Assembly: GCF_918797505.1 (NCBI RefSeq)
Contig: NC_092797.1
Span: forward strand, 52,116,157-52,180,156
Length of the DNA stretch: 64,000 nt
Source of the DNA: Bemisia tabaci
Taxonomy: Eukaryota; Arthropoda; Insecta; Hemiptera; Aleyrodidae
Direction: 5' to 3'
Position 1 is the first letter of the stretch; every line of letters begins with the position of its first letter. Shown one piece after another: positions 10,042 to 21,042 of this stretch. A model generated the notes under the pieces. That model was given only the letters and a program-made list of their open reading frames with translations. It was not told the origin of the DNA and made no database searches. A program made the translations under genes and the position numbers.

Positions 10042-10446
10042 CTGCCGTGCTAGGGAGGAACTCTGCACATACATTCGAAAGCCGCTAAATTCTCCGGGAT
10101 GATACATGTATTTTTGATGAGTCATGTATGTTTTTTCTAGAAATTTTCAAACTGATTACATCTAATGGACTGCATTTTGCAATTTGGAGCTATAAATTCT
10201 AACTCATCTGAAAAACACTTACGGGCATAGGGAAACTAATGGCACTTACATTGTTTTTAAACCGGGCCGAAATTTACAGTTCTTAATTGAAAAATGTAGT
10301 TCAAATGATGAGAACGAATTACAAACGAAATCCTGTGAAAAGTCGTAAGAGAGATGTTCGTAAATGTTCCAAAAAATTCGTGACTTGTTGAGGGAAACTT
10401 GACAACGCCTGACAACTCATACGGCGTTCTTCCTTTGCGCGGGAAA
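10042..10446. mobile_element. Family A MITE, copy 4, with E' inside
   Basis: Left end CTGCCGTGCTAGGGAGGAAC, right end ACGGCGTTCTTCCTTTGCGC. The middle is interrupted by a 136-bp E' element at 10167. Confidence 0.75.
10167..10302. mobile_element. E' MITE nested in family A
   Basis: Starts GGACTGCATTTTGCAATTTGG and ends AAAAATGTAGTTC. Length 136 bp matches the copy at 47128 (137 bp). Flanked by TAAT and AAAT, one mismatch in a 4-bp duplication. Confidence 0.7.
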
Positions 10447-10654
10447 AAAGGAGCCTGCTTTTTGAGTGTCGTTCCGTCTCCACGTTGACAAATTTCTTTC
10501 GGTGAATCGGATTTTTACCTGGAGGACCTTGCACATCTAACTGAAAAATTCACTGATTTCGGGGGACGACAAATTCTGCCACGTGCAACCTATCCATTGT
10601 GATATTCTTTGAATTTAGAAGAATTTCGTTTGCACCGAAGACAGAGTAGTTTCC

Positions 10655-10945
10655 GAAAGGCAGTGCTGCCATTTCCCGAATTTCCCGAAACTCGGAACTT
10701 TTCAAATAATCGGAATTTTTCCAGGCAGCTTCTGAATCCCCGGAATTTTCAGCTATTTTTGGAATATCCTCCAAATTTGCAGTTTTTCGCCATTTTGACC
10801 ATTATTTTATTTGATCAAATTTGACGATCTTCGGAACTAAATCCGGGCATATTTTGGAATTTTTCTCCGGAATTTTCCTCGGAACTTTGGCAAATCGGTA
10901 TATGTTTCCAATAATTGGAATTATTTTTGAATCTTTTGATGAAAT
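10655..10945 (-). repeat. Dispersed repeat U, copy 2
   Basis: Reverse-orientation counterpart of 318-615. On the minus strand the order TCAAAAGATTC, GATTTGCCAAAGTTCCGAGG, GGATTTAGTTCCGAAGATCG, AATAGCTGAAAATTCCGGGG is preserved. Confidence 0.6.
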
Positions 10946-10969
10946 AAATGGCGAAAAATAGAGTCGTGC

Positions 10970-11100
10970 TGCTCTATTTTGAGTTGCAAAACTCATCAAT
11001 CGCATCCATTCCCGACTTACAGCCACTTATCGTTGAAATCGATTCATTTTGAGCTTCCATTTTGACGCCATTTTGACGAGTGGAGACAGCGCTTTTATTT
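10970..11100 (-). repeat. Repeat T, partial copy
   Basis: Complement of the T element at 24803-25035. Shared pieces include AACTCATCAATCGCATC, CCACTTATCGTT, GAGCTTCCATTTTG and CATTTTGACGAGTGGA. Confidence 0.6.
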
Positions 11101-11515
11101 TGAACCAATCTATATCGATACAATCTCACCCATTTGATGTATCGAATACGATCCACGGCGGAGCAGTTGATTCATCGAAAAGCTCAAAACGCCACTGAAT
11201 GGAATGACCCTCTGCAATGCATGCTTTCGCAGCGCGAGCGTGGAGCGACTGACCATGCAGTGACCATCGCATCATCGCTCGAGCAGAAGCGTTCGCGGAG
11301 GCTACTGAAGCGCTGAAGCCGGGGAGTTAAGTGTCTTTGCATTGGCCGCGCTGAAGGCTTTAATTAGTTGTGAAAATATTTACCCGAGATCTCGTCTCGA
11401 ATGATCTCAAACATAACACTTCGCGTCGGATTCCGTCCGATTTCTCAATAGTGCATCGCAGCCATCTTTTGATTCGAGCTCGCTGGCGTTGTCGGTTCGC
11501 CAGGAAGATCGATTT
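11101..11515. other. No feature recognised
   Basis: About 415 bp, moderately GC-rich around 11180-11330. No family match and no convincing frame. Confidence 0.35.
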
Positions 11516-11933
11516 CAGTGACGAGGCGTGAATGATCGATTATTATCGATTTGTCCCCAATTGAAGCTATGGTAAAGGGTCTATTAACAAGGTGTAGGTT
11601 GCGAACACCCTACATATCGATCCTTTCCCGTAGGTCTAGATAGCAGACCAGTTGGATTGCATTTTGCAAAAAGGAACCACTAGCATTGCAATGATGCTAA
11701 GATTGTGCAACTTCATCCTCTGCAATAAAATTGCGGAAATCGTGAAAAACTATGAAATTTAGATGGTAATTTTTGTCTTAAATTTACAGTTTTTAGCAAG
11801 TAAAATAGAAACTATCAATGGACAATCGGGGTTTTCCTCCAAGACAAAAGGAGTTGCACAATCTTAGCAACATTGCAATGCTAGTGGTTCCTTTTTGCAA
11901 AATGCAATCCAATTGATGTATCGCAAATCACTG
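11516..11933. mobile_element. Family D MITE, copy 2, with E inside
   Basis: Starts CAGTGACGAGGCGTGAATG and ends TGTATCGCAAATCACTG. Element E at 11654-11910 interrupts it. Without the insert it measures about 160 bp, as expected. Confidence 0.8.
11654..11910. mobile_element. Family E MITE nested in D
   Basis: 257 bp with inverted ends GGATTGCATTTTGCAAAAAG. Both arms carry GGAACCACTAGCATTGCAA and TTAG(A/C)..TTGTGCAACT. Flanks AGTT/AATT are a 4-bp duplication with one change. Confidence 0.85.
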
Positions 11934-11937
11934 GCTG

Positions 11938-12520
11938 TGTTGCTTACGTAACCTTGCACCACTACAAATAAGACTTATGGGAACAAACACGATATGGAAA
12001 TAGAGCAAAGAAAGGACTTCTCACACTTCTACCGACACTTTACAGAAATACAGCAAGGGAAAGGACTCGCGTTGCTACGGCGCAGTGATACAACTATTTG
12101 AACTTGATGGATGTCCGTGCTGCATCTGCAACTCGCCGCGTGAACTCACAGTGGCCGCTTAGTGCTGCCAATGAGGTGTCATTCAGATTCGAGAGGAAAG
12201 TTTTAAAAAACGAGGTTCGAAAACGTCTCTTCTATCTTCGACTGTGTTGCACCACCCTTTAAGCAACACCACAAATAATGCAAATGGTAACCGACACTTC
12301 ACAGAAATACAGCAAGGGAAAGGACTCGCGTTGCTACGGCGCAATGATACAACTATTTGAACTTGATGGATGTCCGTGTTGCATACGCAAAATTGAAGGC
12401 GCTATGGCGCAAGGCGTGAACTCGCAATGCTGCACTCTTTGCTTCCCATGAGGTGTCGCTCAGATTCTAGAGAAAAGTTTAAAAACGAAGCCCGATTACG
12501 TCTCTATTAGCTTCAGCTGT
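11938..12520 (+). repeat. Family B, diverged tandem copy
   Basis: Two diverged subunits 258 bp apart (GCTACGGCGCA at 12075 and 12333). The box GATACAACTATTTGAACTTG and ATGGATGTCCGTG is kept while the spacers have changed more. Confidence 0.7.
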
Positions 12521-13360
12521 TTGGACACCCAATTTTCTCTTTTTATCAATGGGATGTCTGATCCTTCTATTAGATTTATTTGTGGTCATTTATCTCAAGC
12601 TCTTATGTAACGGGCCCATACAACCAGTGGAGAGACTATAGCTAGACTCAGGTTAATTTGACCCGAACTGGGCATTTAAGGGTTTAAAACATTTTATCCA
12701 GCCATATAATCAACAGTTTTTCACAATTTGTAGGATTGTCTCAGTGTTAAAAAATACGATTTTTGCCCTCCAACTTGGGGAATCATGGTCCCCAGGGCAA
12801 GCGGTTTGGAAAAAAAGGTATATTACAAAAACGTCCTTTTTGACCAATAGAGTCGACTCCCTCAATATTCGTACTTAGTCCTGGGACACCCCGTATTTTC
12901 TTGAAATTTTCGGATATCAGCTTACATCGCGAATAAAATCCATATAGGTACTTAAGTGTGGGTATCTTGGATGTTGGAAGAAGGGAGCGCGGCAGTGTGA
13001 CACTAGGTCGACGCGAGATGGCGTTGCAGATTGCAGCTATGAGTATGAGTGGGCATGCGGTTCGACCCGCGAGTGAGCCAATCGGCGGTGACGACAAAGG
13101 CCCGCACCTACTCTTCGGATCGGATCGGACTCTCGCTTTCGTAAGGTGTAAACATAGCTGGCTCCTCCAACATAGCTCGCTCCTCCATTCCTAGGAACTT
13201 GGCCTCGATTCGTCAAGGAGACAACGCTACGGTTCGCTCGCAACGTTGCAACGACTTGCAGCTTGCAGCGCACCACGTCTCCTCTCGAGCGTCCAGCCCG
13301 CCGAGCCGAGAGCAACAATAGCCCATGTCGTCATCGAGAGCGTGGCTTCCGAGCCAGGGC
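12521..13360. other. Unassigned; ends of a GGGTGTCCCAGG-type repeat
   Basis: Around 12866-12897 the string TACTTAGTCCTGGGACACCC is the complement of the start of the repeat at 52184. From about 13000 to 13360 the DNA becomes GC-rich and unique. Frames here have no motif. Confidence 0.4.
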
Positions 13361-13624
13361 CGCAGAATTGATAGACAAAGCTATAGACAAAGAAGACAAA
13401 AGGGATATGGGGGTAACCTCTTGGTGGAAGCTGGTGGTTGCGATGGACAAAGGCAGCAAGTAATAGACTAACTAACGGCAACCCATGAGAAACCCAACAG
13501 CTAGTCCATTATTTTCTCCCTAAGTCTATAAGAACCGCGCATTTCATCCAATAGAATCGCTCCATACCCCATATGTCTTCTATGTCTATAGCTGTGTCTA
13601 TCAATTTCAATAATCAGCCCGCAG
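13361..13624. mobile_element. Family C MITE, copy 2
   Basis: Left arm GATAGACAAAGCTATAGAC, right arm TCTATCAATTTCAATAATC. Internal blocks AGACTAACTAACGGCAACCC and CAATAGAATCGCTCCATA are shared with the next copies. Confidence 0.8.
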
Positions 13625-13646
13625 GGCCCCAGAAACCAGCCGTCCC

Positions 13647-13934
13647 GCGGGCCGATTATTGAAATCGATCGACAAAGCTATAGACACAGACACAGAAGAC
13701 CAAAAGGGATACGGAGGAAGTCTGTTGGTGGAAGTGGTGGTTGCTTTTGCAATGAGCAAAGGAGGTAGGCAATAGACTAACTAACGGCAACCCACGGGAG
13801 CTCCTGTAGTCAATATATCGTTTGCCCCCTTTGTCTATAAGAACCACCCATTTCAACCAATAGGATCGCTCCATACTCCCTAAGTCTTCTTTATCTATTG
13901 CTTTGTCTATCAGTTTCAACGATCAGCCCGCTGG
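13647..13934. mobile_element. Family C MITE, copy 3
   Basis: Starts CGCGGGCCGATTATTGAAAT and ends TTTCAACGATCAGCCCGCTG. Near full length (about 285 bp), so it serves as the reference for the family. Confidence 0.8.
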
Positions 13935-13951
13935 AGCGCGTAGCCACTCAA

Positions 13952-14098
13952 GTGCGAAACCACGTATCTCCATTTGCGACTGTACGACTTCTTGTCATAC
14001 TTTTGGAAATCTATATAGTCAACATAATTTCTCGGAAACTTCCTTGATTTTTTTGCTTTTATCAGAATAGTCCGTGTAATTTTTAAGCTGTACAGCAC
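13952..14098 (+). mobile_element. Family H, left part
   Basis: GTGCGAAACCACGTATCTCC and TTGCGAC, then GTCAACATAATTTCTCGG, as in the fuller copies at 47970 and 60602. It is cut off where the next C copy begins. Confidence 0.65.
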
Positions 14099-14379
14099 GC
14101 CGTTTATTGAAATTGACGGACAAAGCTATACATAGATGAAGAAGACAAATAGGATGTGGAGGTATCCTATCGGTGGAAGCGGGTAGTTGCAACGGGCAAA
14201 GGAAGTAGGTAGTAGACTATCTAACGGCAACCCGCACGAGAGACTCTATAGTTGGGACATCGTTTTCCTCTCTTAGCCTGGAACCATCCATTCCAACCAA
14301 TAGGATCGCTCCATACTCCCTATATATCGTCTTTGACTATCAATTTTTTTTTCTTATCAATTTCAGCAATCAGCCCGCA
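14099..14379. mobile_element. Family C MITE, copy 4
   Basis: Begins CGTTTATTGAAATTGACGGAC and ends TTTCAGCAATCAGCCCGC. Same internal order as copies 2 and 3. Confidence 0.75.
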
Positions 14380-14404
14380 TGCAGGGCCGCAGCAACCAGC
14401 CACT

Positions 14405-14608
14405 CTGTGCTCTAGCTATCGGAATTAACGGTCAAAGCTAAAGAAGGAGAAGACAAAGTGAAAATGGTGTGATCCTATTGGTTGGAAGAGATGGTTCTTA
14501 TTGACGAAGAGGGAAAATGATGGACTAACTATTTCCATCAGTAGGATCGCTCCATTTTTTCTTTAGTTTTCTTCGTCTATAGCCTTGTCTATCGATGTCT
14601 ATAATCAG
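14405..14608. mobile_element. Family C MITE, copy 5 (deleted centre)
   Basis: Shorter relative with AACGGTCAAAGCTAAAGAAG at the left and GTCTATCGATGTCTATAATC at the right. Lacks the AGACTAACTAACGGCAACCC block of the centre. Confidence 0.65.
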
Positions 14609-14886
14609 AACACTGGCACATAGAGATCCCTCTCAGAGAAAACACTTCGGTTTTCAAAAATCAAGCTGTTTCTAGGCGTTTCTTGGCCTCCTGAATGCAT
14701 CCCCAAAAATTTCGTGAAATTTCACGCGAATAAATTTCATGAAATTTTCGATCTCTGAATTCACCAAGCAAATTGGGGTAGCGCCACAACTTTAGGGATG
14801 ATCCTTGACACTTTTTTGTCGTGCCAATTTCTGTCCATGGTCTGACCCTCATTAGAGTGAGAAAGTCAAACGTTTCGTCCATATTT

Positions 14887-15134
14887 GGACCGAGTTCATC
14901 AGAAAGGAACCAACCGACATTAAGTTGAAACTAAGAAAAAGAGGTTTGAAGTTTTATTCCTGCATACGGCTCAATGTATAAGGTAAACTTCAACCCCTCT
15001 TTTCACAAGCTGATTTCTGTTTATCGCCTTTCAGTTCTTGACAGGAGAGAATATACGGCTAGTGGAACTCAAAAACATTGTCGTCTCAATTTTTTCGAAA
15101 ATGTGGGTTGGTTTCGTTCTGAAAAACTCGGTCC
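14887..15134 (+). mobile_element. Family F MITE, copy 1
   Basis: 248 bp, starting GGACCGAGTTCATCAGAAAG and ending GAAAAACTCGGTCC. Exact 4-bp target duplication ATTT (14883-14886, 15135-15138). Internal AGAAAAAGAGGTTTGAAGTTT is a family hallmark. Confidence 0.85.
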
Positions 15135-15153
15135 ATTTCGCTCTAACCTAACC

Positions 15154-15501
15154 CATGGTGTCTAGTTTTTTAAAAACCGGAAAAACCGGGATTCATCAGG
15201 AAATGAAAATTTACCGGGAAAATCAGGGAATCTGCTCCAGAAACCGGGAATCTCTTTCATTGACCAGATAATATCAACATCAGGAACATTTTTTTAATAA
15301 AAATTTTGAATGTGCGCCAAAGAAATGGTCGTATGATTAATTAAAATCGATATCATATCTGAAACTCTGGAAAATTTTATTCTTTTCCCCAAGAAAATCC
15401 CGGGAAAGTAGGAGAAAACTTCGGTTTCTCATCAAGGAATGAGCTCCCGAAAATCAGGGAATATCAGGGAATGAGCTTTGCCAAGAAAAGTATACACCAT
15501 G
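15154..15501 (+). mobile_element. Family K element, copy 1
   Basis: Starts CATGGTGTCTAGTTTTTTAA and ends ACACCATG. Inside are many AAACCGGGA and ATCAGGGAAT motifs plus GAACATTTTTTTAATAAAA. It lacks the 141-bp insertion carried by the copy at 49388, so it acts as the empty site. Confidence 0.75.
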
Positions 15502-15743
15502 ACCTAACCTCAACGGATACATTGCATCGGAGGGAAAACGCTGTGAATCTGGCAATGGGAAGCCGTTGAATTAAGGGTACGGATCGCGAGCGGAGGGCCA
15601 GCCAGCGCGGAGCGCGGGCACCTATTTCACAATCGCGGTTCAGCCTACATTCAGCTTCAGCCGAGGCTATTTTTAAACGGGTAGCGCCCAACTATATTTA
15701 ACTGCAACGTGTAATCGGAGTGAATCGAGCCTGCGGCCCGCGG

Positions 15744-16376
15744 CGCACACTGAAAAAAAATTCTCGGCGTTTTTACCAAGGTCCGTTGGTACCTTTACCA
15801 TCTCACTTTTTTTACCAATTATTGGTAATTTTACCAAGACAGACTGGTAAACTTACCTAAATACCGGTATTTTTACTGTTTTTTTCCAGGTAAGAATACC
15901 ACGTTTATTGGTAATCAATTCCCGGTAACTTCGCCATTTTATCTCGGTAATTCTGCCATAGTCGATGAAAAATATTGGCGTTTGTACCAAAGTCCAGTAA
16001 AATTACCGAGATTTCTCGGTAAAATTACCAATTCCATAAATGATAATTTTACCAAGAAAAAACTGGGATCAACTAGAACCCTGAATTCTTGGTAATTTTA
16101 CCCTTTTCTTAGTAAATACACCGAGATTTTTTTTTTTCAGTGCACACAGGAACGCGTCTTTGAGAGAAGTCGGACATGAAATATTTCACAAGAATTGTTA
16201 CATTTTACGTTTATCTCACCACAATTTCAATTTTCAGGGGTGCTGTCCAAAGAAACTTGAACGAGAAAACCAATGAAACTGCTTTTGAAACATCAAAATT
16301 TCATATTGATGGAGATATACGGTTACAAAATTTTTACATCATGTCCGACCTCCCTGATCGACTGGATCCACTGTGC
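15744..16376. mobile_element. Family G MITE, copy 2, with V3 near its end
   Basis: Left tip GCA(CA) at 15744, body from 16143, right end GATCCACTGTGC at 16376. Flanked by GGC on both sides (15741-15743, 16377-16379). V3 sits only a few bases inside the left end. Confidence 0.7.
15747..16142. mobile_element. CACTG...CAGTG element V3
   Basis: 396 bp bounded by CACTGAAAAAAAA and TTTTTTTTTCAGTG. The interior is built of many short TTACCAA/TTGGTAA units in both orientations. Flanks allow a CA duplication, but the CACACA context makes the exact edge ambiguous. Confidence 0.7.
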
Positions 16377-17295
16377 GGCGTCCAACGCCAACCTACGTTT
16401 CGTTCAAATCATTACCTTTTTCACTGCGAGGAGCTTTACCTGAAGCCTGAAGCACCGTTTGCACGGCCAAGTGAACTTGAGCCAGCAATATGCCGGGAGT
16501 CTCAATCTGGAGTCATGATTTATCCAGGGATACTGAAAATGCGAGATCCGGTAGCGTAGCTGTAAATCCCTCCTAATTATTGTCGTGCCCCACAGGAAAG
16601 AACGAAACATACGTTTTCAATTCACAACATTTACTCTCGAAAAAATTACTTTTACCAGGATCCTGAAGGGCGTTTCCAATCGCGTTTCAGGCATTTCAGC
16701 CAGCTAAAGAGTCGGGAATCTTAACCTAGAATCATGATTTTTATCCAGGTATACTGAAAAACATGATGACTCTTAAAATCCGAATTATTTCTTCTCACAT
16801 TCCCCCCCTTACCCCGAAAATTGTCGAAAATTTTCAGTAGTACATAAATTTCTTCTATCTAGGAAAATTATTTTAACTTTAGACTATTGTAAATTTGATT
16901 TGATTAAAAAAACCACTAATTCTTAAGTTCATATATTCTCTGATGTTCTCATGTCAGATGCACATAATTACGACGGGGAGAGAGAGATTTAAGAGTGATT
17001 CAAACTGTACATAATCGAACCAATCGAGCTTCAAAAATCACAAGCTCTTAATAGTATCAATCAGATTTTTAAGAAACAGTTCAAGCTGCACTGGGCTCAA
17101 CTTTGAAGCGAAGTTTCGAGCTTTGAGTTTTGAAGAGCGATGAGATGATTTGAGGACGCATTAAGTAGAATCTCGTTCTAACCGCGCTATCTTAATCGTT
17201 TCCTCCGCTCGACCTACTTCCAAGTTTAAAGTTAAATAGCTTTTGTTCGGAGAGGAGATGACGACACAGTTACCTGCACTCTTCATCCCGTGGTT
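16377..17295. other. Unassigned unique DNA
   Basis: About 920 bp. A short internal repeat is visible (TCATGATTTATCCAGGGATA near 16513 and TCATGATTTTTATCCAGGTA near 16731). No coding support. Confidence 0.4.
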
Positions 17296-17425
17296 AATTT
17301 GGACGTATTAAAATCAAAAAGAACTATATTCGCCCTGACATAAGCTCTAAGATCCATGAGGATACGTGCATAGCAGGGCTCATTTCAAAATGGATGTAGT
17401 TCCTTCTGTTTTGCGTCCGTTTCAA
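17296..17425. mobile_element. Family L palindromic MITE, copy 1
   Basis: AATTTGGACGTATT at the left and TTTGCGTCCGTTT at the right, with AGAACTATAT and AGTTCCTTCTGTTTTG inside. It matches 56896-57028 and 63896-64000 but is more diverged. Confidence 0.6.
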
Positions 17426-17527
17426 CGTGTCTCAGCAGAAAATTAACAATTTTATGGTCGGTCTCAGGTTACAAGGGTTTTCTAACTGATCAACTGGCGA
17501 ATGAGTCTGTTGCACGCAAGTGATACA

Positions 17528-17777
17528 CTGCCATGCTAAGGAAGAACGCCGTATGAGCCTTCAGACGTTGCCAAGATTCCTCCAACAAAAACAAAAATCG
17601 CCGGGAAAATTGTGAATATTATTTTCCAAATTTTCAGAATTTTGCACGCAATTTAATCTAAAATATCTGAAATTTTCAAGGAAAAATATCCATAAATTCC
17701 GTCAAAAATACACGTTTTATCGAAGGAAATTTGGCAACTCTCTAATGTTCATACGGCGTTTTTCTTTAGCACGGCAG
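17528..17777. mobile_element. Family A MITE, copy 5 (intact)
   Basis: 250 bp from CTGCCATGCTAAGGAAGAAC to CTTTAGCACGGCAG, with exact target duplication TACA at 17524-17527 and 17778-17781. A good reference copy. Confidence 0.9.
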
Positions 17778-18271
17778 TACATGCCAAGTAAGTAGACTTT
17801 CATTACGGGTTTAGCGTAGAAACCCATGGGAAAATCGGGAAATCCCATGAATCAACTGAGGGCCTAAGTTACTCTATTTTCCGCACTTCCCATATTACGG
17901 TGGATTATTTTTCTGCCTTCCCTCAAAAATTTAGGAGCCACCTCACCATTTTTAGGCGCCAATAGTATAGAGCCCGATTTTTAGCGCATTTGGTGCAGTT
18001 CCGCCACAAGCATTACTAAGCTGTCGATACAAGAGTTAAAATTTCGATTTTTCCAAAACTATCCACCCAGTGGTTCAACTTTGAAACATATTAATCACAA
18101 CCAGAATGTGTATTGTGTTGCACACTGAAAGTTATGGCTTATGAACCAATCATTAGTAGTTCATATGGAACACCAATAATAGTAGTGAGGGCAACATAAT
18201 AATAGCACATATACCTTAGTATATACCTTATTGTTAGTATGGTACGAGATACCTTATTGTGGTTCACAGAC
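17778..18271. other. No feature recognised
   Basis: About 490 bp of AT-rich sequence next to family B. A run with TATACCTTAGTATATACC near 18210 is locally symmetric. No gene seen. Confidence 0.35.
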
Positions 18272-19377
18272 CAGGGTTGGACTAGCTCGCATCTGAGGGC
18301 GTAGACCCTTGACTGGTTAAAAAGCGTATTGTGATATCTCCTGTTAGGGAATTTCACTTATATGTATTTTCTCTACGTGGAGAGGGGTTCAGAAAATTTT
18401 GGCAAATCAGCACAAGTTTACGCTATTTTCAGGTTCACAGTTTATTGATCGTACAGAGTAAACATTGCAAAATTGAACGTGAAGCAGAGCATTGAGAGCT
18501 CACGCTTCGCGTCATCGCGCCTTCAATTTTTCAGATGCAGCATGGACGTCCATCAAGTACGAATAGTTGTATCTCTGCGCCGTCGTAAACGCGCATCCTT
18601 TCCCTCCCTCTTTTTTCATACCGTGTTTGTTTCCGTTTGTCTAATTCGTAATGGTGCTTCAAACACTACGTGAGAAATACAGCCGAAGGTATGAGAGGTG
18701 TGCTCGGACCTCTTTTTCAACTTTTCTCCCGAATCTGAGCAATACATCATTGATAGCATATAGCAGAGCATCGAGAGCTCCCGCTTCGCGTCATCGCGCC
18801 TTCAATTTTTCAGATGCAGCACGGACGTCCATCAAGTACGAATAGTTGTATCTCTGCGCCGTCGTCAACGCGCATCCTTTCCCTCGCTTTATATCCGTAT
18901 TGGGTTTGTTTGCGTTTGTTTTATTTGTAATATTGCTTCGAACTAGAGCAGAGCATTGCATGTTCACAACTCACGGCATCGCGTCTTACATTTTTCATAT
19001 GCAATGTGGACATCCATTTCACGCAAATAATTGTATCGCGTTTACATTTTAGATGTCTCTTATTTTTGAGTTTCGAGATAAATTAAGGTTAAGTTTGCCC
19101 GAGATATGCTATGGTATGTCCGAATCAATAGTCATTTTGAAAAGGAAGAAATATGTTTAAAGGTCTCTCAAGAGATCTATAAAGGGTGCGTATGTCTAAA
19201 CATCGAACTGACCATCGCTTCTAAGGGAGTTACACATAGCGAATGAAGGAGGGGGATGATCAAGCGTCTGTATGTCAACAAGAAGGTGAAAATTTCACAG
19301 AAAATTGTTTACGCTTCAGAAAGTAGTTCTTGGACCTCTGCTCACCAATATCATGCGTAAAAGCACCTTTCTTTACT
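18272..19377 (-). repeat. Family B element, long copy
   Basis: Starts CAGGGTTGGACTAGCTCGCA. It contains two subunits exactly 280 bp apart (CGGACGTCCATCAAGT-type blocks at about 18540 and 18820) and a degenerate third near 19000, and ends near TCATGCGTAAAAGCACC. This is the most complete view of the family: CAGGGT end, tandem block, then a 350-bp tail with TTATCTCGAAACTCAAAAAT on the complementary strand. No transposase. Confidence 0.75.
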
Positions 19378-19936
19378 CCTAACTCTTTCTTCTTCCGTTC
19401 ATTAAAAAAATTTTCCTCACATATTTTCGGTAGTAATTTTTTTTCTTCTTCTTATTTTGCTATCTGTAAGAGGGGCACGTTTTCGGCGCGCCAAGGGGGC
19501 GTATCTGCCAATGGCAGATTGGCCTTAAGGCCAGTCCGAGCCTCCGAGCCTGTCACGGACTGAAAATATTTAGTTCTTTGACGACTATTAGTGGTGTTTC
19601 ATATGAACCACTAATCGGTTTACGAAGCCACAGATTTTTCTCTGCGCACAAGAACTAAAACCTTAACTGATCCTGTGCTATCTCTCCCCTCAATGTGGCA
19701 TCGCCGCGCAACAACTTGTGCGAAAATTATTTGCAATGATAATCGCAGGGCTAAACACCCTCCTAATCGGCTTCCTGCCGGATTTTTGGCGGGAAAAAGG
19801 GTCAGATGAGGGGTTCGCCCGACGGAAACATGAATGGTGCGAACGGGGACAATGCACCGAAATCAGGTTTCTCGGACGAGAGGATTTTTGGGCGTCTTGA
19901 GAACACAAAAATCGCACAATGCTCCGATTTGCAGGT
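19378..19936. other. Unassigned
   Basis: T-rich stretch near 19430-19460, then unique sequence. A small palindrome near 19590-19615 reads TTAGTGGTGTTTCATATGAA..CCACTAA. No gene. Confidence 0.35.
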
Positions 19937-20186
19937 CTGCCTTGCTAAGGAGAAACGCCGTATGGGCCCTCACACGTTGCCGTTTTTCCTTCGAGGAAAG
20001 CCGAATTTACTGGGAAAATTTTGAATATTTTTCCTCCAATATTTCAAACTATTTTGCTCGGAATTCAATATAAATTGCCTGAAAATTTTAAGGAAAAATA
20101 TGTATAACTTTCCTCAAAATTAAGTATTTCGTTTAGGTAAATTTGTCAACATTTGAATAATCGCACGGTTCTCCTCCCTACCGCTT
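19937..20186. mobile_element. Family A MITE, copy 6 (diverged)
   Basis: CTGCCTTGCTAAGGAGAAAC at the left, a strongly mutated right end (CGCACGGTTCTCCTCCCTAC). Its right edge abuts family G at 20186. Confidence 0.7.
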
Positions 20187-20422
20187 CACACAATGGACCG
20201 AGTTTACCAGAGAGGTCGGACATGGTATTTTTGACCAAAACTACAAATTTTAATGTTTATTTCGTCGCATTTTGAATTTCAAAGGGTGCTTCCGAAGGAG
20301 AATTCCACGAGAAAACCAGTGGAACCACTTTTAAGACCTCAAAGTTGTGTATGAACGGAGTTATGAGCTTTTAAAGTTTCCAAATTTTGTCCGACCTCTC
20401 CTATCGACTCGATCCAGTGTGC
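20186..20422. mobile_element. Family G MITE, copy 3
   Basis: TCACACAATGGACCGAG to GACTCGATCCAGTGTGC, with TTGACCAAAACTACAAATTT and CGGAGTTATGAGCTTTTAAA inside. About 235 bp. Confidence 0.75.
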
Positions 20423-20448
20423 GGCAGGGTAAATCAGCGTGCATGATA

Positions 20449-20700
20449 CTGCCGTGCTACGGAAGAGAGCCGTATGAGCATTCGAGAGTTGCCAAATTTC
20501 CTCCAGTACAATGTTAATTTTTCATGAGAGTTCTGCATGTTTCCCCTTGAAATTTTCAGATACTATAGATTAAATTGTGGATAAAATCCCGTAAAAAATC
20601 GAGATAAACATACCCACAAGTTGTCCAGGAATTCGTCCTTCATCGGAGGAAATGTGGCATCGCCTGAGGACTCTTACGGCGTTTTTCCTTAGCACGGCCG
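20449..20700. mobile_element. Family A MITE, copy 7 (intact)
   Basis: 252 bp from CTGCCGTGCTACGGAAGAG to CCTTAGCACGGCCG, with target duplication GATA (20445-20448, 20701-20704). The right tip differs by one base from the consensus CGGCAG. Confidence 0.85.
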
Positions 20701-21042
20701 GATAAACTTGCCGAATCTACTCGCGAGGGTGAGGGAGAAAAAGGTCGCGAGAGTTGATAGTTCGGGCGGTGCAAGAGCACAAAAGCCTACCTCAAATTCA
20801 ATAGCGTTAAGAGGGGTCGCGGTGGAGACCCCTTGGCGAAGGGGGGGGGGCGATCCGAGGATCCGAGGGTCGCGGTCGGAGGGCAGAAATTCGTCTTGGC
20901 CGAAAAAGGGGTGGAGTTAGATGTGAGGATGGGAGGTACCCGGTCCGAATAAGGAGCCTGATGCACCTTGATCCTTGGTGCATTGCGATACCGCAACGGT
21001 CTCAGCTCGGCTGAGTAAAATGAAGTCCACTGGACACCTATT
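20701..21042. other. GC-rich spacer with G run
   Basis: About 340 bp with a G tract near 20840-20850 and GATCCGAGG-type repeats. Opposed open frames, no motif. Confidence 0.4.

Noticed and set aside
13361..14608. Regularly spaced repeats that might suggest a CRISPR array
   Set aside because: Units are 200-290 bp transposons with inverted arms, not short repeats with unique spacers, and the context is eukaryotic.
18473..18673. Similar short frames repeated in all family B units (for example 18473-18673, 52631-52933)
   Set aside because: They recur because the 280-bp unit recurs. Frames drift and are broken between units, so there is no sign of selection on a protein.
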